From Microcebus murinus (lineage: Eukaryota > Chordata > Mammalia > Primates > Cheirogaleidae), in contig NC_134112.1 in the NCBI RefSeq assembly GCF_040939455.1, forward strand, positions 25,505,001 through 25,569,000: a DNA stretch of 64,000 bases, given 5' to 3'. Of this stretch, positions 47,440 through 58,565 are shown piece by piece. The first letter of the stretch is position 1. Each line of letters opens with the position of its first letter. The translations under genes and the position numbers were made by a program. The notes beneath the pieces are model-generated. The model saw only the letters and a list, made by a program, of their open reading frames with translations, was not told where the DNA came from and did no database searches.

Positions 47440-47690
47440 CGCAATTCACACTGGCATGACTTGATGAATGTCCACAAAGTGGGTACCCTTGAGTAACCGC
47501 CACCCAAATCAAAAGCCACATGTGACCGGCCCTCGGAAGCCCCTTGAGCTCTCCCCATCATCCTCACCGTCCTCTTCAACCCCCACCACCATCCTGACTT
47601 CCAGTGCCATATGGGAGTTTTGCCTGGTTTTGAATTTGACATAAGTGGGATCACACCATATATGTTATTTTTTACACTTATGATATTTTC
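47440..47690 (-). mobile_element. L1M 3' UTR fragment, antisense
   Basis: GAATGTCCACAAAGTGGGTA, ACCGCCACCCAAATCAAAAG, CCATCCTGACTTCCAGTGCC and GACATAAGTGGGATCACACC are the reverse strand of a different L1M 3' UTR type from those at 33040, 46346 and 61512. Confidence 0.75.
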
Positions 47691-49139
47691 AAAATAAGGA
47701 TAGAAAGCAAAACTTGCTGTCTTGTCACGAGGATATGCATGATATACAATCTTTAGATTCTAAGTGGCAAATATGGAACTCATCTAAAGGACAGAGATGC
47801 AACCCTTGTTATCACTTCTGACTAAACCGAGTTTTTAAAAAAGTTCTCTTATGCCTGCTAATGTGTAATGATCATTGTTTATTTAGCTTATGTTCAGAGC
47901 ATAGAGAAGTGGGCAGTAGGCAGAGTTTATACCACCTCCATTTGCTTTGGGATTTTCTTCCATCTTTTTCTTTCTCTCTCAAGGACTCTTTTGTAGGTTG
48001 CCTTCCTCACAGTTCATCCCAATGGGTTCACTGATGGTGAAAGGTTTTTTAATAACAAGTAGTGACCACCTCCACCTGGGGACCTCTCAATATCTATCTG
48101 AAAGGTCTTAAGCCCTCAGGATACACTGGGATTGGAGATGGTGTGGCTGTGAGCCACACTCTCACGGTCCCTGTGAGAACAGGGAGCTCAGAAGAATGAG
48201 CGTCTTGAGTTAGGCAAAACCTCGTGACAAAGTCTCTCTTGTCGTCCCTTTGGCCTGGAGGGAGAGGTGTGTGACTGGCAGAGTAACAGCCCCAGGCTCA
48301 GCTAGGAAATAAAACTGATCCACCAGGTGACAGAATTATGATGCAAAAAAAAGTCTCGACAGTCTGAAATGATAGCTCCAAACTCACTGAATTTAATGGT
48401 GATCAACATAAGGTTCAGTTCTCAGGAAAATAACGGCTGACACACCTACAGGATGAGGGGGGCTAACATGCATTCGGATGGAAAAAAGTCCAGGGGATCT
48501 CAGTTGATGTCAGGGCCATATGGGGTGGCTGCCAACTGGCTACTTTAATCATAGACTTCTCCAGAGCAAAAGAGGTCACAGTTTCCCTTTATTCTGCATC
48601 AATCAGGAGCATTTGATATATTTTATTTGGTTTTGAGCACTGCATTTTAAAAGGACCATGGTAATAGTGGAGAAGGCTGAAGAAGTGAGCAATGGATGGT
48701 GAATGATTGGGAGTCTTGCGAGGAATGGTGGGGGAGTCTGGGCCTTCTCAGTCAAAGGTGGCCTGCGGTTTTCGCCATTGGAAGGGAGGAGAGAGGTAGC
48801 ATGGAGTGCAGCTGCTGACCGGTGTATGACCCTGGAACACATCTGGTCTTTTTTGCAACCTGTGAAGGGCTTTTGACCAGGTGATCACTAAGTTCACTCC
48901 ATGTCAGAAAGCTATGAGCTTTGTAACCCGAATAAACCAGAGAAGTAGGAGGTTCAGCCTCAGAGCAGTGTCCCATCCAAGAATAGTTTTGCAGCCAGAC
49001 TTAATTAAAAATCAATTCCATGAAGAACTTAGTTTTTCTTGAAGGACAGTGTATTTGCCCCACACTTGTTCTGCTCCATCAACCTGTCCTCACCTCTGCT
49101 GCCTTATCCCTTCCCAAAGTCCCCAGAAGACAACTAACA
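47691..49139. other. Unique sequence, no gene recognised
   Basis: Mixed composition with no nameable repeat. Small frames near 48603-48976 on the minus strand have no domain. Confidence 0.4.
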
Positions 49140-49315
49140 CTTGATACGTGCCGGGTCACTTTCCTAGAGTATCTCATTTCGTTTTCACAGGAACCATGCG
49201 GAATATATTTAGTATTACTCTTAAGACCACTTTGCATGTGAGAAAATGGCCTCTCAGAAGCCACCACTCGCCCAAGGCTACAGCTGGTAAGTGGGGGCTG
49301 GGATTTGAGCTGAGC
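49140..49315 (-). repeat. MIR SINE, antisense
   Basis: ACACTTGATACGTGCCGGGT, TATCTCATTTCGTTTTCACA, TTTGCATGTGAGAAAATGGC and GGTAAGTGGGGGCTGGGATT follow the reverse MIR layout. Confidence 0.75.
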
Positions 49316-49473
49316 AATGCCCTCTCCCACTGGCAGACGCCCGCAGAGCTGAGCTAGGTTTGCCTGCAGCCACCTGTTCTGCTTGCTGGGGGTGGTGTCT
49401 CTGGCCCCAGGCTCCCAGCCTGGGTTTTCAACTGGAGACAGAGAACCAGGCTGACACTAGGTGCCAGCAAGTG

Positions 49474-49496
49474 TTTTTTTTTTTTTTTTTTTTTTT
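49474..49496 (+). repeat. Run of 23 thymines
   Basis: An isolated T23. The sequence after it (GACTAAGAAAACGTTTGCTC) is not a SINE body I recognise, so it may be a lone expanded homopolymer or the tail of an unrecognised retroposed copy on the minus strand. Confidence 0.85.
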
Positions 49497-51479
49497 GACT
49501 AAGAAAACGTTTGCTCTGCCACGTTGGGATTCCTTGTGTCCGTCCTTCTCACATTCCCCGAGAAACACGTGTACACTGAGCTCACCCAAGGAGAAGCGAC
49601 TCCAAGTGACAATTTTGCATTTCCTTTAGACTGGCTTCAAGGTCAAGGGCGTGGCCCGCCCCAGCTTGGTTCACTTGTCTTTCATGTGCCTGGCTTTGCT
49701 CTGCAGCTTCCTTGGTTCACAAGGATTGTTCCACAGCTGACCAGAGACACAAGTGTTGTTTTCAATAAATGGCACCATTGTTAGATAAGGTGACGCGGCT
49801 TGAGGGCCAGGCCACTGGGCTATGGGGCACATTGACTCTGGCCTGTTCGGAAGGCTCTGTTTCTTCCAAATGAGAAAAGAGGATTTGCTCTCCACACTCA
49901 GTGTCTAGTTCAGTGCCTGCCGACGAATGTTTATCAAGGGAATGAGTGAATGAATGAGTGCTCGGTGTGGTGCTCATCTGCCACAGTCAGGTAACTCCCG
50001 GCTGTCAGTGGGGTAGGCCAGGAATGCTACTGCTTCCTGCCTGCCTGAGTCCTCCGCCGCTCACAAGAGTTCTGATGTCTGAAAGTCAAGTACGCTTGTA
50101 CTATATACAGTCAGTAAATCCTCTGGTCAATCAAATAATTTATTAATGAAGCCAAGTTGGTCTGAAGGATTTGTTCAAAAAAACAAAAATGAAAAAGAAA
50201 GAAAGAAAAGGGGGGAAAAAAGAGGAAGGATCCATTCTACATATCAGAACTCATCAGTCACTCCCCCAAGAGCAACTGTGAAAGCCTTCATCACTCACCA
50301 CATTTCAAGAAGTCTGAAGGGCCACACCCACTCTCCTGCACCCATTCCCTTTAGGGGAGAAAAGACTTGCATAGCAAGAGCAGCACAGGAAAATGGACAA
50401 CAGGGCAAGAAAACTCTGTACAACAACAAGAAACAGCCTGACCTACCTTGTGGCTTCTTTATGGAAGAGGGAGGTTGGGTTACTCCATCATGGTGAAAGA
50501 CAAAGCTTGAGAGAGGAGACTTGACCTTCGCCCAGTTGGGGCTGACTATAGAGCCGAGCACAGTGGTGTTTTCCAATGGAGAGGTCTCTCCCGAGTGGGA
50601 ATGTAACGTCTCATTAGGACGGGCACCGATAATGATCTGGTAAGCCCTTTCATCCATCACTGGTGGATGCCTTCCAGAAGACCTCCACGTCCGTGACTCC
50701 TCAGCCAATTACCTGAACCCCTTTTCTCCTGGTCTCATCATTAACCTCCTGCATACTTCTACTGCCAGGAACTCACGCTTTATTAATATCTACCACGTCC
50801 CCCATGGTTCTGATCTTTCTTGGAGGTTTGGGAAGGTCCAGAAGTGAGGGGGAAAGAAGAAAGCCCCCAGAGTTTGGTTACTTTTTGAGTTTTCAGCAAG
50901 AATGCCTGATTGCTCACAGCCAGTCACAGTGAGCAAATGGCTGTGAAAATCAGGAACCCCCCTCCCAATACACACCCCTGCCCCAGCTCAGGCCCCCTCC
51001 AACACCAGCTAATTGATTAACCAAGGGCTCTTGAAGAGAATGATTTGAGAAGGGTAATTTATAGAGATGGTATCTTTTGTCATCATTTGTCTTTGAAAAC
51101 ATAGAAGAAAACTGCTTTCAGGAGGATGTAGCCTGCCAACATGAGCAATGGCGGACGCAACACCATCAGTTACAGCACCCTGCTCACTTTTCTACCTTTT
51201 CAGCCAGTCCAATATCCAATAACCACAAAGGGAGAAAAAAAATGCATCCTCATTCCCCGTGTTTTAAACTTTTCCAGCACTGGCTTATGAAAATATTTGG
51301 GGTTGTTCACTGCTCTGCTCTCTGTAGCATAAACATTTATTTAAATGGGGCTGTCTCTCGTAATGAAGAATGAAGGAAAAACAATGGTCTGATTTTGACA
51401 AATTAACTTGTGATTTGGAGAGTCAGTGAAGCAGGGAAGAGACATTCCTAACTATACTAATTAAATGAGCTTGCAACAT
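49497..51479. other. Unique sequence, no gene recognised
   Basis: An L2-like end may sit at about 49897-49960 (TGTCTAGTTCAGTGCCTGCC, GAATGAGTGAATGAATGAG). A purine-rich patch lies at 50185-50235. Otherwise I see nothing I can name. Confidence 0.4.
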
Positions 51480-51880
51480 TTATTTTAATGCAATGGAACC
51501 AGCCATATGAAGATGAACATTTTAATTTATTTTGCAGTGACATTATGAAAAATTTCACTGCTGCAGATTATCTACAAAAACAAATCTCATCAGCATCTAG
51601 GTTTGTGCAGGAAATTTCCATCTTTCACACGAGCCTGACCTTCCCCAGTGGAAGCAAGTGCGAATGAGCTAAGTTACTTGAAAAGTTTTGTTGAAGGTTG
51701 TCTCTCCACTGAGGCTGGGCTTTATGTTCAAATGACTTCTGTGCCAAACACATCCATTTTTCATGGTGCAGCGTAGATGAAAAATTCTGAATCCATTCTA
51801 CAGGGAATGCAAATATAGCTCATTAGTTCTAAAACATTTTTCATGAAAGACTGCAGAATATTTGCCGGCAGATGAGGCTG
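51480..51880. promoter_or_regulatory. Conserved non-coding element candidate
   Basis: AT-rich, repeat-free 400 bp with clustered motifs such as CATTTTAATTTATTTTGCAG and CTGCAGATTATCTACAAAAA (a GATA-type ATCT on one strand). It sits between longer GC-richer stretches. Function is inferred from texture. Confidence 0.35.
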
Positions 51881-52742
51881 CATAGTCCCAGCCAAGAATG
51901 AACACCACATGTCCCGCTAATTGTTTTTTAAAGTTGTTCCTTTCCTCTCTGGCACCCAGTAGCTATGAAAATAGGAAACAATATGAAAAATGGAGATGGA
52001 GCCTAGCTTACTTTGACATTATTCTGTGCTTGTGTCTTTTGTCTTGTTTCCTTTTGTTTCTTTTCCTCCAGAAGGAAAAGGCAGTCGTGGAGGTATCTGG
52101 AGAGAAATAGACGTGGTTGATGCTGGATAATCAGCTGTGGCCCAAGGGCAGCGTCCCCAAGGCTTGTCCAGGCCACAGCTTCGGCTGATGCAGCACCAGG
52201 CAGGCACAGTGGCCGCCTTCTGGGGACAGTGGGTGGCTGCTGGCTCCTAGCCACTACCACAGCCAGCCTTAAGGATGTCACACGGTCCAGGGACGTCTTC
52301 CAGGCTGACATTCCTATTGGAACTCTGCCAAGGAACTGCAGAGGAGAGCAGGTCACCTTCCTCACCAGGCCCAGAAATGAGCCAGGGAAGGGGAACCGCC
52401 TGGCTGTTGTGCCAAGACTGGTGGGCAGGCACAAACCCCTCTTGCTCTGGGGACCCCCAACCTCACCTCTCGTTTCCATCTGAGGGCCCCAAGATGGTCT
52501 GGCTGAACCACAGTGCTCGGAGTGAACCTCAGCTCCCATTCAGGGCCTCTGTGTGGTCCTTAGGCCTCTCCCTGTCCACAGTGCCATACTATTGTGACGG
52601 AGAGGAGGCCACCGCTCCTGGTGTCTTGGCCAGTCCCCTTTGGGTGTGGACTCAGTGCTCGCCAGGGAAACTCCTGGGGGGAGGGGGCCGTGTCTGCAGC
52701 ATCTGCAGGAGCTGAACTTTCCAGCGCCCAGTTCTCAGCTTG

Positions 52743-52808
52743 GTCTGCAGAGTGAAGGGCACAGGTCCTGGCACCGTCTGCAGAGTGCAGGGCGCAGGAA
52801 GCGGCTGA
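52743..52808 (+). repeat. 33-bp tandem duplication, two diverged copies
   Basis: GTCTGCAGAGTGAAGGGCAC (52743) is followed exactly 33 bases later by GTCTGCAGAGTGCAGGGCGC (52776). The two copies differ at few positions over their first 23 bases. A small local duplication in GC-rich unique sequence; a related GTCTGCAGC lies at about 52692. Confidence 0.7.
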
Positions 52809-53784
52809 GAATGGCAGCCCAATCCTGATGCATCCTGGGGCACACACAGGACAAGTGTCCACTGCCCCAGCAAACACGCACGGCACCCGGGCAGCTCTGT
52901 GGTCTCCTGGAGGACCCAGCCAGGTCCAGACCCAGACTGAGGCGCAGAAGCCCAGGCCTTTGTCCCTCTAGCCACAGGGCGGTGGCACCTCTGAGCGGGG
53001 CAGTTGCTGGAATCTGTGAAGCTCGGTTGGAATGGGCGTGAGTCTCCTCGTGTGCGCCCGTGGTGGTGTTTAGAAAAGTAACCATTACTGCCTCGGTTTC
53101 CTTAATACCGGACATTGGCTCCAATTCAGCCCCTGTCCGTCATTTGAAGAATGTGTATTTTGCATGAAAAAGTCACTGTGTTCAAAAGAAGAAATGCACG
53201 TTTTGTCATGGCAGAGAATTAAAGCAAACTACACTGAAATTTACTGTTGGCACCAGCTATTCCCACTTCTCCCTCTTCCCTTCTACCACCTCCCCGAAAA
53301 AAGCCAGATAAGCCAGTTAAGGATTAGGAAAAGTATAAATCACAGAGTAAAAAGGGCCCATTCAGGTTCCATTGGGGCTCAGCTGATAGCCCCAAGGTGA
53401 TGTCCTACAGTTCTAGGCAGCGATAGAATTGTTTCCTGGAATGAGGACGAGAAACTTGAACGTGAGTCCCTAAAAATCATCTCAGAAACTGGTTTTCTGC
53501 AGAGTATCTGCCACACCTACCCACACCCACACCCCTTTTAATAACCCTTCCTTCAGATGCCTGCCCAAGCCCACGGCAGCCTGGCACGAAGCAAACATTC
53601 GATCCGTGCTCATGAAGTGAACAAGTTGTAAAACAATCTTTTAGAGTGAAGGTGGGCTGGAGTGAAAGTGGGCTTCAGTGGTAGGGACCTCTGTGGAGGA
53701 TGTATGGGCCACCTTCTCCTCCCGGAATCCAGCCTATTGGCTGCAATTTGCAGCCCTGAAGGCAGCACAGTGTGACAGCCCAGC

Positions 53785-53995
53785 CAGCACCAAGGAGCCC
53801 GTCTGTCTGCGTTTGAATCCCAGCTCTAATACCTGCTGACCCTGTTTCCTTGGGCAAGTTGTTCCCTGTCTCAGTTTTCTCATCAGTAAAATAGTGATGG
53901 CAGTAATAGGGCTTTTTCATGGGGTTGCTGTGAGGATTAAATAGGTTAAGTTATTTAAAGGGTGTAGCACAACCTCTGGATGCTATAGTGGTGAC
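53785..53995 (+). repeat. MIR SINE, nearly full length
   Basis: TCTGCGTTTGAATCCCAGCT, TTGGGCAAGTTGTTCCCTGT, CTCAGTTTTCTCATCAGTAA and GGGGTTGCTGTGAGGATTAA give a well-preserved MIR in plus orientation. Confidence 0.9.
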
Positions 53996-54064
53996 GGTGC
54001 TACCTTGGAAAGACAATAAAGGATGCAACAAGACATCTCACACGCTTATACAATTGGACGCTTC

Positions 54065-54235
54065 AAGGGGAATCTTAATGGTCCCCTAGTTCAACTCTTT
54101 TGTTTCACAGATGGGGAAGACAGAGGTCCTGAAATGGAACTGACTTGTTCAAGGTCCCATAGCTAATGCCCTGGCCGGGACCCAGGAGTCCTTAGCTAGG
54201 ATTTTGAAACACGCTGCAAAACCTACACTGCTTAG
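54065..54235 (-). repeat. MIR-like SINE fragment, antisense
   Basis: TTTGTTTCACAGATGGGGAA, CTGACTTGTTCAAGGTCCCA and TAGCTAATGCCCTGGCCGGG resemble the reverse MIR core. Confidence 0.6.
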
Positions 54236-55182
54236 CTGACAAGTACAGAGCTCTGGACTTGGCACCCTTTTGTGTTTCTGCTCAAGGGGAGTTTATAATA
54301 TAGTTGGGAAGATGAAACTATGACAACGAATGCAAACATCATCTATTGCATGAAATAACACGGCACAGCTTACTTCTAGTAAGACGTGGGAGACTGTGAA
54401 GGGTGGGTGGCAGGCATCGTCTATCTACACAAAGCTCCAAGGTGGCTGGTTTCTAGAATGTGGCAGTAGCTGGCCTGGCCCCAACCCTACCTCTCCCTGG
54501 GAAGAGGTGCCCTCCCCACAGTCTCCTGGCCCTGTGGTGGGTCACAAATTTAACCTAAATTACGACTTGAAAAGATTACTCTTCTATTTGCCTGTGACGA
54601 AACCGGCTTTTCTCTTGAGCCCCTACCAGCAGAGAGGAGAAAATGAACTCACTTCTAATCCTGTTTCCATTTAGTTCAGATGACTTAATAGTCTCTGCAG
54701 GTGGTGTCAAAAATCTCCTTGGTAAAAGTGCCCCATCTCTCAGTGGCGTCCTTCTGCCTCTTCTTCTTTTCCTCTGAGGGGTTCGGACATGTGGAGGGAG
54801 GGGTGAGACTGGCCCAGTCGCACTGAGCAGGGCAGATTGGGATCACTGAACATGGGGTCCTCGGCCTCCCCTGGCCTCCAGGGTGATGCCCTGTGTCCCC
54901 CTGGGAGCTACTTGCTCTGTTGTCAATGGCTACTGAAGTCTGTGGCTGGCAGATCTCATAGTATGGTTCTTTCTGCTGGGCAGGGCTGGGTGGCACCCCC
55001 TAGCAGCTGACAGCCTCACGGGGCCCTGACTCAGGGGTCCACTCTGCAGTCATCTTGTCTCTCTTACAGGGACCTGCTCTGCCAAACTTTTCCCCAGCCG
55101 GGCTCTGGGCAGCTTCTAGGTCCTGTCTATGTCTCATAGACCCCAAGAGATGATTTGAAAGCCAAACCTTAACATCTTTGTC
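54236..55182. other. Unique sequence, no gene recognised
   Basis: No nameable repeat and no convincing exon. Frames of about 90-100 residues occur on both strands. Confidence 0.4.
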
Positions 55183-55429
55183 TTAGTCTGTTTGGGCTGC
55201 CATAACAAGACACTATGTACTGGGTGGCCTAAACAACAGGAATTTTTTCCTCATATTTCTGGAGGCTGGAAGTCCCAGAACAAGGTCTAGCAGGGTTGGT
55301 TTCTGGTGAGGGCTGTCTCTCTGGCTTGCACAAGGCCACCTTCTTACTGGGCCTTCACATGGTCTTTCCTCAATGTGTGTACATGGAGAGAGAGATTGAT
55401 CACTTTCTCCTCCTCCTCCTCTTCTTCCT

Positions 55430-55463
<34 letters not shown>

Positions 55464-55855
55464 CTCCTCCTCCTCCTCCTCCTCCTCCTCCTCCTCCTCC
55501 TCCTCCTCCTCCTCCTCCTCCTCCTCCTCCTCCTCCTCCTCCTCCTCCTCCTCCTCCTCCTCCTCCTCCTCCTCCTCCTCCTCCTCCTCCTCCTCCTCCT
55601 CCTCCTCCTCCTCCTCTTCTTCTTCTTCTTCTTCTTCTTCTTCTTCTTCTTCTTCTTCTTCTTCTTCTTCTTCTTCTTCTTCTTCTTCTTCTTCTTCTTC
55701 TTCTCCTTCTTCTTCTTCTGTCCTACTGGATTAGGACCATACCCTATGGCTTCATTTAACTCCCTCCTCAAATCCCTATCTCCAAATACAGTCACAATGG
55801 GGGTCAACATATAAAATTTGGGGGTTGGGCACACAATTCAATCTATAATAGTCTC
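55183..55855 (+). repeat. Interspersed repeat carrying a large microsatellite
   Basis: The left part (TAGTCTGTTTGGGCTGCCAT, TTCTGGAGGCTGGAAGTCCC, GGCCTTCACATGGTCTTTCC) and the right part (CTACTGGATTAGGACC, TATCTCCAAATACAGTCACA, GTCAACATATAAAATTTGGG) are both familiar from one abundant mammalian repeat, probably an LTR of the MaLR group; subfamily not resolved. Other members normally have a short TCTCTC/CTTCTT pyrimidine stretch between these parts, and here that place is taken by the expanded tract at 55403-55719. The long leucine, serine and arginine/lysine frames across it are repeat translation, not genes. Confidence 0.7.
55403..55719 (+). repeat. 317-base uninterrupted polypyrimidine tract, (TCC)56 then (TTC)29
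   Basis: Every base from 55403 to 55719 is C or T. After an imperfect leader come 56 perfect TCC units (55447-55614), a short junction, 29 perfect TTC units (55617-55703), one TCC and four more TTC. The purine strand reads GAA then GGA. Known: long homopurine-homopyrimidine repeats can form triplex (H-DNA) and stable R-loops and can stall polymerases, and GAA repeats are the class expanded in Friedreich ataxia. Instability here is inferred from length and purity. Assembly errors in copy number are possible. Confidence 0.97.
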
Positions 55856-56519
55856 TCTGTGTCTGGCCACACTGTGAGGCCAAGTTCTCAGGGGGAATCT
55901 GAGAAGGAATTTCTTTTCAGAGTTTAAAATAGGGTAGAAGGGACAGTGGCCTCTCTTGGCCCTAGGTGTTGTCTAGTTGAGGAAAAATGATATGTATGTA
56001 GCTTGTAGATGAAGAAAAGAAACTAAGATGACATTTCTACTAGCAAAGCAGAATGCTTGAGACTTGGGAGACTTGAGTTTTAATCTTTTAATGATTTTCT
56101 GTGTGACCCTAAAGTGACACAGTCTCCTCTTGGGCTTTACCCCTTCTTCACTCACATGGGGGGATGCTGACCTGCTTCCTAAGGTGGTTGAAAGGAACCA
56201 GCAGGACATAGTTGCAAAAGCCTTTGCTGGTTGTTGTTGCAAACATAAAAGATGCTGTTCGATGCTATAAATAAAAATAATGCAAAAGAATTTACCTCCT
56301 TTCAAATTCCATGACATCTGCAGAGTAAAGCATGAGCGCTAATAACTGAATCTCAGTTCCCTGTGGTTTACAGGACGGCTAAGAGGAAAATGAGTCTTCC
56401 CATCCAGGAGGTTAAGGGGAAGCTTAGGGAAATTTGCCTAACCGAAGAGAGACGGATTCTATGAGATTCAGGGCAACAGAGAAAACATTCTGCACAATCC
56501 TCCAGTGACAGTTTGTCAA
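55856..56519. other. Unique sequence with a weak MIR
   Basis: A worn MIR-like core may lie at 56040-56140 (GACTTGAGTTTTAATC, TCTGTGTGACCCTAAAGTG). Nothing else is recognisable. Confidence 0.4.
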
Positions 56520-56990
56520 ATAGAAGCAAATCCTTCAGGACATTCTCTTTAATATACTTTTAGTAAATGTTTTATTGTATTGGATTATGGGAATTAAGGG
56601 AACAAAGAATCCATACCGTATTTTCCAAAAGCAATATTTTTAGAATCACAAATTATATTGAAATTTTTATACCAGGAAAATAAAAACAAAGATCAGAAGA
56701 ACTAAACAGCATTTATATATGTCTCTGCAGAGATATATATGTATATTAGCAAATTGAAATATAGCAAATACACACAAAAACACCCACATAAAAGAGATGC
56801 AAATTATATTTTTGACACATTTTCAGCACAATCACCTAATACAATTTTCTTTTATAGGCAGAGGTAATAAATAGTGCAAATGTATATTTATGGTGTATTT
56901 GACAAATGTGTTTGCTTTGAGTCAGAGGGAAAAGCTCCAGTGATTTTGCCATTGAAATGCTTCTCATCTACCTTGACTAAATTGCTCTTC
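56520..56990. promoter_or_regulatory. Conserved non-coding element candidate with POU octamer
   Basis: Very AT-rich, repeat-free block. It contains a perfect octamer ATGCAAAT at 56797-56804 directly followed by TATATTT, plus several TAAT and TTTAT cores, and GCAATATTTTTAGAATCAC-like unique text. Known: ATGCAAAT binds POU (OCT/BRN) factors. Inferred: enhancer role. Confidence 0.37.
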
Positions 56991-57129
56991 TTTCTTCTGG
57001 ATTTCTCACTGTGACCGAGCCTAAGGTGGGAAATACCTTTCAGTCTCAGCACTTGGTACATGCTTGGAATAAAGATTTGGAGCTCACCAGAAACTCAGGA
57101 TGTCGCTGCACTTGTGTGTGTTTCTGTCT

Positions 57130-57235
57130 CATCTCCCTTCTAAGACTACACGCTCCTTGAGAGCAAGAACGATGTCTGCTACTTCTCTGCCACCCTTTCC
57201 ACCTCCAGGACAGTGATTTGCATGTAGTGGGGCTG
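57130..57235 (+). repeat. L2 LINE 3' end
   Basis: AAGACTACACGCTCCTTGAG, AGCAAGAACGATGTCTGCTA and GACAGTGATTTGCATGTAGT match the L2 end in plus orientation. Confidence 0.65.
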
Positions 57236-58444
57236 TCATGAGACAAGCTGGCTGACGTCCTGCCAGAGTGGGGGTGTGGTCTGCAGGGGGCCAGACACCT
57301 GCTGTGTGTCCCCCGATGACACTCCTCTTCCACGTTCCTGAGAGTTAGAGTGCTGACTTGTTCCTAATCCAGGATCTGAGATTATATCCATAGCTGAGGA
57401 AGCCAGGTAAGTTCTCCCCTTGAAACGGATCCATCTCTCCAGTGTGTCCTGTCGTGGTGTGATGTCGACAGGTTGACAGGCTAAACAAGGAGAGAGCGGC
57501 ATATTCCACAGGCCCAGGCAGGCGAGGGGCAAGCCCAGAAGCTCAGCTCTGGCGAGGAAGGATAGCTAGAGTTGAGGAGTAGAAGATGAGGGCCTGGGAC
57601 CTATGACGCTTAGCTAGGGAGCCCCTGCTGCACCGAGGCCTGCCTGGGGAAGCCTCTGGGTGGATCCACCCTCAAGGCAGGGATTAGGACCTGTTCCAAG
57701 GGTGCAGAAGGAATGGGGAGCCCTGAAGATGGGAGGAGAGAGGGACGTAGAGATGTCATCAGACCCAGGCTCCCTCCTCCCCGCTAGAGCCCAGTGGTGC
57801 CCGCCGTAGTGACGGTTTCTGGAGAGAATCCTTGGACACTAGTGGCCAACATAGCAGAGGTTCAGCTGGGGAACAGCCGTGAAGCCAGAGGGCTCCTGGG
57901 GACAGTGAGCTTACCGAGTGTGGAATGCAACCTGCAGAGGAGCGTCAGGGAACCAGAGAGCATTGCTCTTTGCACGGTCCTTCCCCTGCTCAATTCTCTT
58001 TCTCAGTTCTTGTTCTGGTAAGGAGAGCCCCATTAGGAAGGACCGTGTCCCTTTACTTTATATGTGCATATCTTCCTCCAGGCCTGAAAATGAGACCAAA
58101 ACCGTCCTCACCACGCTGCTGTGAACAGATATATTTAAATTTCTTTAAGCTTGGGTGACGTCCTCGGATGAGGAGCTCTAAGTACCAAGAGTTATTGTTA
58201 TTACTATGTAGTTACTGCCTAGCATGCAGCGAATTACCCTGCCCTGCTGTGTAAAAGATGTGTAGTGGGACGAGCAAGTGTGGAGGGAAGGGAGGCACAG
58301 AGGCTGCTGGAGGAAGCAGAATGACACGTACTAAAGAGGGGCAGGCACAGGGAGCCCCCTGTGCATGGGGTCTCCACCAGGCACACTCTGATGGCTGGAA
58401 ACAAAGAATTTCTTTCCACTAAGCCATCACCATAAATCCCAACC
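57236..58444. other. Unique sequence, no gene recognised
   Basis: GC-richer, without nameable repeats. Overlapping frames on both strands below 100 residues show no domain. Confidence 0.4.
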
Positions 58445-58565
58445 CCGGCGCCTATTAACTGTGCCTTGGACAAACTTATGATCCTGTCTGGGCCTCAGTT
58501 TGTGGTATGTGGCACATAGAAAGCTCTAAATAATTGTGGTGATTATTACTACTACATTTGCCACT
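58445..58565 (+). repeat. MIR SINE fragment
   Basis: CTTATGATCCTGTCTGGGCC, TGTGGCACATAGAAAGCTCT and AAATAATTGTGGTGATTATT fit the 3' half of MIR in plus orientation, ending in an ATT/ACT trinucleotide tail. Confidence 0.65.

Noticed and set aside
48320..48331. CCACCAGGTGAC as a CTCF site
   Set aside because: The mismatch falls on a key guanine of the core and the context adds no support.
49474..49496. T23 as the tail of a SINE
   Set aside because: No SINE body follows on the minus strand, so it is listed only as a homopolymer.
52003..52539. 178-residue minus-strand frame
   Set aside because: Compositional; overlapped by equally long plus-strand frames and without domains.
55296..55834. Long frames of poly-leucine, poly-serine and poly-arginine/lysine on both strands
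   Set aside because: They are translations of the TCC/TTC microsatellite and have no non-repetitive coding part.
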